From: Rhabditophanes sp. KR3021
Taxonomy: Eukaryota; Nematoda; Chromadorea; Rhabditida; Alloionematidae
Direction: 5' to 3'
DNA: 64,000 bases
Assembly (NCBI GenBank): GCA_963281155.1
Contig: CAUJLY010000006.1
Coordinates: forward strand, 3,472,001 to 3,536,000
A model generated the notes under the pieces. That model did not search any database and was not told the origin of the DNA. It worked only from the letters and a program-made list of their open reading frames with translations. Both the position numbers and the translations under genes were made by a program. Below are positions 25,530 to 37,157 of this stretch, in pieces; the first letter of the stretch is position 1, and each line of letters starts with the position of its first letter.

Positions 25530-27261
25530 TTACGTTTGAGACGTTTCACCGGAACTGTTCAGCGCATTGATATCGTGTCCAGAATCAGTTGAGGAGTCAG
25601 ACATGACTTCGTGTCTTAAAACCATATCAGCGGTTGCTTCTCTTTTCATCGGTATATTGCTGTCGGTCTTGCTTTTTGATTTTCTAGAGTGGCGTACTCG
25701 TCGACACCTAGCAGCTAGTTTTCTCATTGACTCACGGAACACATCCCAAAATTCGTTATCATCACCAACACGATTATACAACACTTTGCGACATACATCT
25801 TGAATATAAATAATACCTTCCAAAGGCAAGTTATTATACGTTGAATGATTAGGGCCTGCAACTGTCAAATCAGCCATCAGCGACTGACCGAACACTCTCT
25901 TTTCTGCTAGCTTCTTACACAACTGAGTCATTACGTCACCAACATCCATCTCTTCGACGTTTTTGTTCTTAATTACCATTTGAATGATTTGATGCTCGGA
26001 GGATGGTCTGAAATCTGGATCAAGAATGATGGCTTCTTTAACAGGAATTTCTATTTTAGCAATTCTCTCTTCCGACAAATCATTCTGTCTAATAATTTTA
26101 ACATAATCGTCGTTAGGCTGTTTCTTCTTTTCTACAACCGCAGGGGCTAAAGAAATAGACATGTTTGATGAATTTGTTGATGCAGACGATCTGGCAGAAG
26201 TATTCATATGAGATTGATTATTAGGAAGAATGCGAGAAGTGTTATTTTGTCCGTTTGATGATGAGCTAAGTGAGCTTGGCACACCCCTTGGAAAAAAAAT
26301 TGTTGGATTGGACAGGGCTGCTGCTACATTTGATGTTGGAAGTATTGACGAAAGGTGTTGCGTGTTCGTTTGTGATTGGGAAGTTGGTGATGTTTGAGTT
26401 GTCGGTAACGCTGACATGCCTTTCATTAATTTAAACAATTCGTTATTCGAACCTTGAATTGCGTTCATTTTCTGCTGCTGATTGATTAACGAATCGGCTA
26501 TCAAATTAATGGGTTGGGGATGGGTTGAGAACATTTGAAGAAATTGATGAGTTGCGAACTGGGCAGACAAAACATCATTTGAATCCACATTAACGGAGTT
26601 TAACAAAGGATTTTCATCGTTTTGCGCTACAAATTACCCATCAATACACATAATTAAACAAATATCTTACATGATCCGGACTCATACCTGCCAACTGAGC
26701 CGACGGTATTACTTTGTATACTCCATCTATCTCCATTCATAGTGTTATTATCATTTCCGCTGTCTAAATTCGAAGTCTCTACATTACTGAAATTAGCAAT
26801 ACTAGGACTTGACGAATTTAGGTTTGCTGTTAAAGGGTTGGTAAAGCACGAATACGATGATAGCAAATCAAATGGAGGTACTAAATAATTTTTGTTACCA
26901 AAAATATCAAATCAGGATTGACTTACGAGTGTGAAGAGGCGCAATGCTTGGAGGACAATCTGTATGGAACTGCTGGCGTGGTTGGTTAGTTTTTCGATTA
27001 TTTTCTAAAATCAGTGCCAGAAATTTTTCAATATCGGGATTATAACTACCGCAATTAGTTATATTAGCCAATATCAAATTTCGAAGATCATTTACTTCTC
27101 TAAAATAATTTGATTAATAAATGTTAATAAAAGTGTTTATTTTATTACTGTTTAAAATCTGTTACAAAGATTGGAGTTGTAGTGGTGGCTGATAGAGCTG
27201 ACGAAGTTGAAACGGGGCTAAATGCCGAGTCATTCTTACAAATGTTAGGAGAAGAACTCAT
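25530..27261 (-). CDS. lin-14: LIN-14, heterochronic nuclear protein (proximal-start isoform)
   Basis: Exons 27261-27149, 27099-26927, 26880-26671 and 26626-25530 give 530 residues, against about 537-539 for C. elegans LIN-14. The first two thirds are Ser/Thr/Asn/Gln-rich and poorly structured. Residues of about 351-486 form the compact conserved part: the VMTQLCKKLAEKRVFG segment, the GPNHSTYNNLPLEGI segment, and an aromatic, basic end (EFWDVFRESMRKLAARCRRV). This region corresponds to the DNA-binding (BEN-like) domain described for LIN-14. LIN-14 sets first-larval-stage cell fates and is shut down by lin-4. Identification rests on the conserved domain as I remember it, the matching length, and the lin-4 site cluster in the 3'UTR. 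All intron phases agree. The start at 27259-27261 has no clear acceptor just before it. See the alternative first exons upstream. Confidence 0.9.
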
Positions 27262-29708
27262 GACTGGTTATATACGTTCTTATATTGACCAACCAAAATT
27301 GTGGTGATGTAAAGATCAAAAATTAAAGTATTCTCGTCCACACACACAAAGTTGCTTAATTAGGCAAACTTTATATTTTGAAATATGAAGATGGAAATGG
27401 CAAGAATTTGACAAAATACTTCAAATCAAATGATTGCGACTGTGAGGCGTGGTCTTTCTGATAGAAACTTTTTATAGATAAGCTTTTTTAATTATCTGGA
27501 GAATCAAAATGGAAATCTGAATATGTATATGCAATAATATTAATGATGTCGAAAAATAGGACGGCGCGCAGTTAGCTATTGCCAAAAAAAGTACAAGTTG
27601 ATGTAATTACATATGTTCCAAAAAGTGACAAGAACGTTCATGATATGGGGGAGTTGATAGCAGCGTAAAAAGTGAAGGGGTGGAGCATAAGATGCGAGCA
27701 CTCATGAATCGTCTTCTCCAAAAATATAATATGCTAATACAAAAAAAGATTGTCTTTTTGATATGGTAATAGCAAGGGTATGACAAAATAATTGAAAGAT
27801 ATGTTGTATGTTGCAAAAGATGTCAAAAGAATGGGATGGAACACAGCCCAAAGACATCTAGCTGAGAAGGCGTCCAAACAAGAATGAGAAAGGCTAAATA
27901 AGATGGTGATAGAAAGAAACGGAAAGGCGATGAAATAAAAATAATGGGAATCTACAAGTGTTAACATTACTTTTAAGCATATCGTTTAATAAAAAAGCTA
28001 AGAAACGAAACTGCGTGTATACGTATGTTTGCGGTAAACTTAGAGAATAAATATTCAATTTAATGAAAGAAAAAAATGATTACTGCTTTTTTCTTTGAAA
28101 GTGCATCAAGAGTACGATAATGGAAGTGTTCCTTTTTTTACATTTTTAGGCTATCATCATAGGAGGTTGAACGTAAATTAAAAGATTAAATATTTTTGCA
28201 ATTGCCCAAAAAGAATTGTACATGGAAAGAAGAAGGCGATCGTGTTCATTGTGCATCAGATTCAATTTTTGCACTTTTAAGTATATGATATAAAAAAGTG
28301 AAGTCATATATTTATTCAAATGCGTATATAAAATTTTTTAAAAGGACAAACTTCCGCAAATTATCTCTTGCCCAACTAAAAAATGAAGCGCTATTTTCAT
28401 TTACTACAAATTAACTTTTTTGTAATAAAAATTGTATAAAAATACTACTTCCTTTTAGATGAAATAGATGCGTGACTGATAAAAAATGTAATGTTACCTT
28501 AAGCAAAAGGCAGATGTTTGTGTTCGGGAAGCTTTGAACACTAATTTTTATAGTAGTGTTTATCAATGGATAAGCCAAATTATGATAGGGCGAACGACGT
28601 CTTGATAACGTTTGGAGATTATAAAAGACAATTACATAAAAATTTTGTTTAAAAAACTATTGGTGGTGTTTAGGGTTAAAGTAATAATGCGGTTGTCCTA
28701 TTGAGCTTAAAATTTACTGGAAACGAATCATCTATAACATTGACTGATTGAACTACACACATAGCTGATAGCTGTTTTTTAAACCAAAAATTAATTAATT
28801 CGACCAGGATTACAGCGGCATTGTAGTAGAAAGCAAAAATGTTAAATGTCATTGATAAAAGGGTTAAGTGTATATAATAAACATTAACATTATAAAGTAT
28901 CAAAGTTTGTAAATAAAACATAGCTTCAAGCAATTATTTTCCTTCATATTTGTTCATATCACAGTAAGATATTCTCAACATGAATCACGTTCAATGGTCT
29001 TACATGTATGTAATAAGTTTAATTAATACAGCAAAAACAGGAAATTAAAACAACGAGTTAATGAGCTAAAAGTTTGCGAAATACTTGAGAATATTTATGC
29101 TTAGAATAACTTGTCAAATTTTAATGAGAATCAAATTTCGACCATCAAATTGTGTAATACTATATATAACAAACTATAAGCAAATGGAACAAATTATTTT
29201 AACCATTCGGCAAAAAACTATTCTAGGATAATCCGTATGGTTATATAATATTTTAGTCACAAATTGGACTGGGATGTGGCTTGTGAGAAAGAAAGTGCAA
29301 CAGAATGAACTATTAGTATGGAAATTATTTCAAACATTTGAGGAAGGAGAAACAAAAACATGCCCTGTTTCGTTGTAATTATCTTCAAATTTTGGTAACC
29401 TAAAGATTTGACAAGAATCTCAAAAGACAAAATTCGAAAATAAGCTCTCAGTGTCAGATTGTTTCTTTATGTGCAAAAAATGGAATGTATTGATAATAGT
29501 TAAGTAAGTGTACATATGTGAGAAAATGTTCCATTCAAATTGAATGGCCAATTAGATTATGGTTCGTAGATAATAAAAGTCTAGGGCACTATTTTTCGTT
29601 GTTTCAAAGATTAAATGCCTCTAAAAAGAGGAAGAACGTTGTACACTCCTTTTTTGGTGAATTTTTAATTGAACGGAAAGTGTTTTTAGAGCTTTGGTGG
29701 GAACGTAC
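27262..29708 (-). other. lin-14: Intron / internal promoter region of lin-14
   Basis: This is the sequence between the distal first exon and the proximal first exon. For the short isoform it is promoter, and for the long transcript it is intron. It is AT-rich, and open frames at 27607-27967 and 28676-28933 are not convincing. Confidence 0.5.
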
Positions 29709-29821
29709 CTTCTCAGTTCCTTACATCCTGAACATGCACTTGAAGCAGCCGATGGCTGTGTAACTGATGTTACTCTTTGTTCATATAGATGCTTCATGTG
29801 TGCATTTGTATCGTCCTTCAT
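29709..29821 (-). CDS. lin-14: Distal alternative first exon of lin-14
   Basis: A 37-codon frame starts with ATG at 29821 (MKDDTNAHMKHLYEQ...) and ends ...SGCKELR plus AG at a GTACGT donor. It leaves phase 2, exactly the phase with which lin-14 exon 2 (27099) begins, and the join reads KELRREVNDLRNL. It has the same length, 113 nt, as the proximal first exon. An in-frame stop lies a few codons upstream of the ATG. C. elegans lin-14 is known to make isoforms with different N-termini from separate promoters. No transcript evidence is available here. Confidence 0.6.
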
Positions 29822-31168
29822 ATGCGCCAAAATGTGTGATTAAGATGTCCTCCAGCGGCAGCTAAGCTGTAGCCTAATATTTTACTGAATAGCTAAAATT
29901 AGGGAAAGTTAATTAAAGAAAGATCTTCCAAATGATAAGAATAGAGAGCGTTAAAATCTTTGAAGATAATTAAAAATAATAATTAACACGCGGATTGCTA
30001 AAAGTTATTATTAATGTTGATAAGAAAAAGTAATATTTAAATTTTGTAAAAAGACTTGAATAAAATGAATTGTACATAAATGTGTACTTGTATATTTTCA
30101 AACATAATTTTTACAAGTAAAGACTGATAAGAACGCGATGGCCGGAAATATGAAGTAGAAATAAAATGGCAGTAGTATAGAGAGTTCCTCAAGTTTAGGA
30201 CCCATATTTTGAGCCTTATTTTGGCATTTAAAAAGAGTAACATAGAAGTTAAAAGAAAAGATATGTGGACATGTATAAATTTTGAAAATTGTTGTGGCCA
30301 GTCTATATATTTGAATTTTAAAATGAGTATATATTTTCATCGTTATATAATATATAAATAGACTGACAGTTATTGTCCATTGTCCGTTGTTCATTACCAA
30401 TAGAGTAGACAAAATATTTAGTACATAGTAAAAGGAAAAATAATGTTTGGGAATCACATGGCTTTAAATAAAAAGCAAGTATACAATCAAAACATTGTAG
30501 GATAATAAGCAAATTTTTCTACAAACGACACTGTTTCCTTATTTAGAACATTTAAGGAGCTTTCCAGCTATTCGCATGTAATGGAAGGACTATACATAAA
30601 TCCTTTCACTTAAGCTTTATAAACCTGCTCAGAGTTTTAAGGAAATTATAGTATGCATATATTCAAATATAATAACGATAAACGCTGAACACGAATTTCT
30701 TCCTATTCTTTATCAAGCCGCATCCAGTATGGAGATACTTCTCATACCTTGTCTGGTGATCTTTTCCAGCTGCGCACATGTGTAATAAACAGTTATTAAA
30801 AGTGGCGATCAATTGAAATTTAAAAAGTTTCTCTTTAAAGCAACTCAGAATGATTGGTTTGGTAATAAAGGAGAATCGAATCCAGTTAAAAATGATAACT
30901 CTGCTATGCATATCAAGGTCGTTCCAGTAATATTTTATAACTTGATGACACAAAAGACTAGTTCAGTCTTCCTGCCACCCGACAACGCATGATTCTTTTC
31001 TTATATTTTAAAATGTTGCAATTTTCAAATAGTATTATTATTATGAAACGAATCAAATATATGTACAGACGTCCAATATAGGGGAAGAGTAATGGTGATG
31101 GAAGTGAAAGTGTTAGAGAGTAACTATATAATGTAACTATCAAATAGTAACCATCAGAATTCGTATAC
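29822..31168. other. Upstream region of lin-14, no clear exon
   Basis: It contains long but low-complexity open frames on the minus strand (30098-30512, 30663-30953), rich in Phe, Ile and Tyr as expected by chance in AT-rich DNA. I call none. Confidence 0.4.
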
Positions 31169-31260
31169 TTATATGAGCCCGAACAACCATTCCAATAAGA
31201 TCCTGATTGTTGCAAATATGCGTAATATGGATATATATACGTAGGAAGTTTAGCGGGCAT
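31169..31260 (-). CDS. Possible third (most distal) first exon of lin-14
   Basis: A frame beginning MPAKLPTYIYPYYAYLQQSG starts at 31260, with an in-frame stop 15 nt upstream of the ATG. A GTATAC donor after 30 codons plus 2 nt leaves phase 2, again compatible with lin-14 exon 2. The composition (Tyr, Pro, Gly, Ser, Gln) is less AT-driven than its surroundings. The frame itself stays open to 30958, so it could also be an unrelated small gene. This is inferential. Confidence 0.3.
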
Positions 31261-34200
31261 AAAGTCAACTTGTTACCAGACAATAATTACTATGCAGACT
31301 ATGTGGATATTTTAGAGGTTATTAGTGTGAGTATATCTAGTTTTAACTGATTTTCTGGATCTTCCAAATATTTAATCGTCCACTATATCATATAATATCA
31401 GTAATTCCAATAATGTCACATAATAACATATAATTTTACTTTTATCGTATAAAAACGTGATATTTGCGAAGCAAGAACTCTGGAACGCATTAGGTATATT
31501 TTAATGGTCACAAACATTTCCCAAAATCTGATTTGACAGTTAAATATAAAAAATCGAACCAGAGCAAAGTAAATAAAAAAGCGGCTAATACAATAATTGA
31601 GCAAATTTAAATATACCCTAGATCTGAACTTTCCTGAATAAAAAGGAAACTACAAATCAAAATGTTTAAAGCGTTAAAAAATTGAAGGGCATTAAAAATT
31701 AAAGAAATAATAGTATGTATATTATTTAATAATGGAAGTAGTGTCAATAATCGGAATATAAAAAGGGTCTTCTTAGTTAAAAGCGAATGTTTTAAAAAGT
31801 GTTGCTTTGACAAAGCCCCACGAATATATGAACAATCTAAACGAACAATATATTTTTTATTGTTAACATTGCGCAACTTTCGAGAATAATAGAAAGAAAT
31901 AGGATATATTGACGGGTATTCATTATAGACAATTCAGAAAATATTATTAATATAAAAAGGTTGAATCAAACAAAAAAATCGAAACAGAACTTTTGGTGTG
32001 CAATAAAATCAAAAACAAATCACGTAAAATACACATCCATTTATAACGTTAATTGTAACATGAACTGTAATATGAATATCAGCACCTGATCCACAATAAG
32101 CTAGTTTTGTTATTATTGTGTCGATAGTAAGCCATAATATAATAATAAATAAACCCAAATTTGAATATTCCAATTAATAGTACTACGCAGCATAAATATA
32201 GTATCGTTATTTATTATGCACTTTTTTTGTACTTTAAGAGATCGCCGCAAAATAATCATGAGTATGTGGTACAGTAAAGAAAAAAGCGAATGAACGTAAA
32301 GAATCGTGCCGGTGGTCGCTTACACCATCGCCTCATCCTTTTTATTTTATCAAATCAGTCTCAGCAGGGTTTTTGCATTGAAGAGGGCGAGATAGTAGGA
32401 AAAGAACGACGAAATGGAATGGGGCGTCTTACTATTCATGCTCGCTGAAACGATGTGTGAATGCTGTCCCATTCCATTACACTACTAAGGGGATAAAAAT
32501 ATTTTGCTGCTTGCATTTCAAAGTAGTTGCTCCTTCATTTTATGTTGTTGGTTCGAACTAGCAGTCACTGATAACATTGACGACCACCCAAAGGAAAGAG
32601 AGGAAAATTACATAATAGAAAAAGCTTTGAATTTTAAACGCCCGAGCTTCGCCGTCCTTGTCCATTCAAATTCATTCATTCCCAGTCCTAGAGGAGTGTA
32701 TAAACATTAAGAGAGAACCGGGAGTACAAACAATATATGAGGAAAATAACAGCATATTAGAAGAGCACCATTCGTTGAAAAAACGACAGCCGTCCCATTT
32801 GTACGTCATACTAAAAAGTTACTCAACCTCAAACAGTTGTTCACCAAACATTTATTCTGAAAATGATCTCAAGACAATAAAAAAGAGAAGGGTTTTGATT
32901 TTCTCCTTTTTGTATAATTTAGTCATGTTCCAGGTTAAGGTCTAAAAAATCCTTCCCCTAATCTTTGGAACAATTTGCATTTGAACGAAAAGTATTTTTA
33001 TTCATCTGGAATCAAATTACTATTTACCTTTGGAGTAATCATCAATCTTCACTGTCAACTAAACTTTATGACAATTTTAATTTTGAGCACTATTGAATAT
33101 ACCAAAATTTTTTTACATTCTTTCGACAAAAGACCTTGAAAAAGATGGTATTTGTTAAAATTAAAGAGAGCGTCGTAAAAACGTCCATTCCAAGCCTCAA
33201 AGATTCATGCATTTAAACAAATATATGCCTTTTTATTATTTTGTTTATGTATATTGCAGTTTCTTAAATTTATTGTGTATTTGAAAGACAAAGAAAATCA
33301 ATTTTAACGTTTACACTTTGTTTCTTTTTAAAAGAGATATTTTATTTTTAAAAGAGTCAAAATATACAACTCACAATGCATTTAGAAAGTGGTGTTAGAT
33401 TAGAGGAACTATTTATTTAGACAGCTCTGCCAATTTATCATTGTCTTTATTTTTAATGTTCTTTCACTCTCATAGAATGAAGCATTACAATGCACTTTAA
33501 AAAGAAACACCCAAAAATGTTTTCTGGTCATCGTTATGCATTACTAACAAATGTTAATAATAGCATTCACAGCCGATAGCCGTACGCTTTTCAAAAATGA
33601 AATAAATATATGTGTATCTAGAACACAGAAAAGACATACACAAACGGAACAAGCAAAAACTTCATACACTTTTGATTGAACATGTATGTAGAGGGAATGA
33701 AGCAGACATAAAGCATCTTTTTTACTTTATTCTTTATACTTTTATCAAAATAACCATACATACTATCCAATTGCACTACTGCATTGCATAGCCCGCGTGT
33801 GAACGTAGACCGTTGGACCAACTGATTGTGTATTATATTTGTTTTGTGTTTCTCTCTCAAATGCCAGGATGCAGCCCTTACTCTGCCATCACGTAATAGT
33901 ATCAAAAATAAATAAGAGGGGGTATATAAATATATATTTGAAAAAGTACTTTTACTTGGTAGTGCAACGCTCTGTTCTTCTATAAATAATTTGGATGGGT
34001 GATTATAGCCCCTCTTCTACGCTCAACCTTTTCCATGGTAATAATCACAAAAAAATATGACCGTCCCAAGCCAACTCGACTGCTGTCCGTTTCATGTATA
34101 TCATTATGTTTCAATGTTGTAATGTAATGTCTTGGTCGTTGAATGCGTGAAAGGAATTGGTAGATGACGACGAGAATGATGTTATGTATCCGAGTGGCCG

Positions 34201-36476
34201 CTTATCACCCAACAAAATATATTTAAAAGAATACGCAATAACATGCATAGAAGAAATGTGTAGTTCATAACGAGAGACTGACAAAATGTACACATTCGAA
34301 AGCCTAAGGGAACGTGTATGCTATTTTATGGGGGACCATTTTTTTTATTCGTTCCTAGACACCAAAGTACTCCAATTAATTTTATTAAACTTGCCGTGGG
34401 CGAGAGCCCATTTTTTATTTAATAAAGAAATTATCTACGCGCATCTGGCATCATAATTGATGTTTTTAATGAACGCATCATTATTAAGAGTTTCAGCAGA
34501 CTAATATAATTAGCTTCATTGCTTTTTTAAGATACGAAAGTTCCACATAATATTGGACTATTTAAAAATAATTAGTTCTTCTTCACTTTTTAAGTACATT
34601 TTGATTTATTTTAGGAAAAATTAATGAGGACATCTTTTTAATTGGTTACAACTTTACTATCAATAGGCAATTTATTTTAATTTGAACGATGCTGTACAAT
34701 TCCAACCAATTTATTTTACTTCATCAAACTTTTTATTTTTAATTAAACAGATGAAATAAATTTGAGAGCCATTAGCATTCCCCTTTAAGTTTCAAATATA
34801 TTCAAATAATACATATACATATACATGTCACTGGATAAACGGTCACATGAGTGCAAATCATATGTTTAGTACTCTCTCAATACTCAAATACCAGGGGAAA
34901 TGTGATTTTAACACAATATGTCGTTATTAAACAAAAGGAAAAAAATATTACATATGATCTAATAGCTTGCACATTGACAGGAACAATCTCGCTAATCAGT
35001 TGTGATATAATTAATTCATCCTACTGATTGAAGATTCCCAAAGTGCACACCAGTTATCAAAAGTCTGTTACATCAATAAAAACTCATTATAACTTTTTGT
35101 AGACAATAGACAGACACTCATTTATGTGATTTATTGCATTGTTTTATAAACTTATACACATTCTCAAATTCAACCTAATATTTGAACACATATTGTTTAA
35201 ATTTTAATGTTTATTATACAAATATCAAGTAATTTGAGATAAGGGGTATTCAATTTGGCAACACAATGCAAATAATAAAGCTTTTTAACCCCTGCTTGTA
35301 TTATTGTAATATAGATTTTTTAAAGAAAATGATCTAATCACTTTTAATATTTTTAAAAAATAATAGATGAAAATGATAAACAAATTAACTACTTGAAATT
35401 GTCTAAAGAGTAATCATGTAATAAACAAGAAAGTGTTCTTATAGCTAAAGTTCAACAAACATATTTAAAAAAAGTGAACTTTATTCATCGGGAATTCAGT
35501 CTATTAAAGTAAATATAAAATGCACAATCACAATTTTCTTTGCTCAATTTTGTGATATCAATCATCCAAATAAGTGATGTTGATTGTGGCTCAAATTAAG
35601 TTTCCATTACATTTAAAATTCAGATGTTTTAGCTTTACAGTAGTACTATTTAGAATCGTGTTTGTTCTTTTAATTATTGAACTGTACTATTATTGTACCT
35701 AATAATTAATGTTTTTGAAAGTTTAGAAAAGAAAATTTATTTTAGTAAAAATTAGAGTTTAATCCGACTATTTCTTAGTTTCAGCATAAAGCATCTGTCT
35801 TCGTATAAAACATTTAGAATATAAAATGAAAAATTAGAAAACGCTCAAAATTGAGCAAAACAATTGAATTCAACTTCAGTTATATTAGATATTTAAAATG
35901 ATTTTACAAAGAATGATGAAAACTTTGACCGATGAAACTATTTAAATCTAGAAATATTTGGTTTTTATGATTTACAATTCCTGTAACTATAATGAAAAAT
36001 ACACAGTTGTTTATTATACAAAGTTTATATTCTATTCTAATAAAGGATACTGAGTAATAAACGCAATAAGCAAAATATTCATGATGATATACAAAGTTCT
36101 AGCAATTTTATGCTTATATTCGACAATTTACAAACAAAAATGTGGATTGGTGTTAATTTGTTTTAAATATACATTATTTGTCGATTAATTTGAAGAATCA
36201 TACAATTTATGGTGGTGGTAAAAGAATGGTGGGTTTTTGTAATTAAGAGTTCTCTTTATAAAGGCAAAATATATTGGTGCTTTGGGTTTGTTTTTGATGG
36301 ACAATTTGAAACTGAATGAGAAGCGAAAATAAGATTGAGGATTGTTCCTTGAATATTGAGAGATATATGTAAAATTACAACAAGTATCTAATTGTATTGA
36401 AAGTTTGTTGACATGTGACATATCACACAAAAAAATATAGCCATCATTCATATTGTTGATCTAAATTGTTGCCCAC
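31261..36476. other. 5.2 kb spacer with a GC-richer core at about 32.28-32.72 kb
   Basis: No recognised protein is seen. The subregion 32280-32720 is clearly richer in G and C than its surroundings and holds an inverted repeat. The plus frame 32658-32945 (acceptor-like CAGTCCTAG at 32690, then a hydrophilic KREPG-containing stretch) is the best coding candidate but matches nothing I know. The area 33.6-34.3 kb is also mixed in composition. Distal lin-14 promoter elements are a natural guess. Confidence 0.4.
32413..32478. repeat. Inverted repeat, 11-bp perfect arms
   Basis: AATGGAATGGG at 32413-32423 and its exact reverse complement CCCATTCCATT at 32468-32478 can form a stem. A second 5-bp stem (ATTCA/TGAAT) lies inside the 44-nt spacer. 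It could be a structured RNA or paired protein sites. It is not a clean microRNA hairpin, because the inner loop is asymmetric. Confidence 0.6.
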
Positions 36477-37157
36477 TTAACAATTACAACTACCACCGTT
36501 GTTTTTGTTCGAAGATTTGTTGTCGAGTCTGATTTGATCGTCGAATTCTGGAAAGTCATGGACATCTTGGTTTTCCCTTTGGAGTGCGTTCTTTGCGATC
36601 TCATTGAAAGCATCTTCAATATTAGTGCCTTCTTTGACGGATACTTGGAAGAATGGGATATTATTTTTGCTTTCGCACCATCTTTTAGCACGAGCTTCGG
36701 TAATGGCATGTGTAGGAAGGTCAGTTTTGTTTCCAATCAAAACAAATGGAAAGTTTTCAGCATTTCGAGGATTGGCTTGGATCAAAAATTCGTCTCTCCA
36801 AGCGTCAAGTTGCTTGAAAGATGATGCATCTGTTACATCATAAACTAAAACACAGCAATCAGCACCTCTGTAGAAGGCCACTCCAAGTGACTGAAATCGC
36901 TCCTGTCCGGCAGTATCCCAGATCTAAACAAATAATAATTTACTTTGGAACTGGTTGGTTTGTGTACTTACTTGCATAGTGACTAATCTGTCCTCAATTC
37001 TTACATCCTTTGTCAAGAAATCAGCCCCAATTGTAGCTTTATATTGGTTGGTAAACTTTTGCTTTACATATTGATTCATCAAGCTAGTTTTACCTACACC
37101 GGAGTTGCCCAGAATCACAACCTTTAACAACGATTTCCTGCTATTATTGCCAGACAT
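36477..37157 (-). CDS. rab-7: Rab7 small GTPase
   Basis: Exons 37157-36972 and 36923-36477 (phase 0) give 210 residues, close to the usual 207-209. Nucleotide-binding motifs are GNSGVGKTS (residues 17-25), [12 protein letters not shown] and SVKEG. The switch I region [12 protein letters not shown] is that of Rab7. The end is CNC, a double-cysteine geranylgeranylation signal. Rab7 directs late endosome and lysosome fusion and phagosome and autophagosome maturation. The P-loop has Asn where many Rab7 proteins have Asp, a mild difference. An acceptor-like TTTGTAG ends at 37184 on the minus strand, 26 nt before the ATG, and may be a spliced-leader site. A long stretch without genes lies upstream. 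Confidence 0.96.

Noticed and set aside
30098..30512. 119-residue and 64-residue minus-strand frames
   Set aside because: They are rich in Phe, Ile, Tyr and Leu as expected from AT-rich DNA, overlap each other, and have no splice context.
32413..32478. A microRNA precursor
   Set aside because: The arms pair for only 11 bp before a strongly asymmetric internal loop, so I list it as an inverted repeat rather than a microRNA gene.
32547..32566. tRNA T-arm-like word GGTTCGAACTAGC
   Set aside because: No acceptor stem, D-arm or anticodon arm surrounds it.
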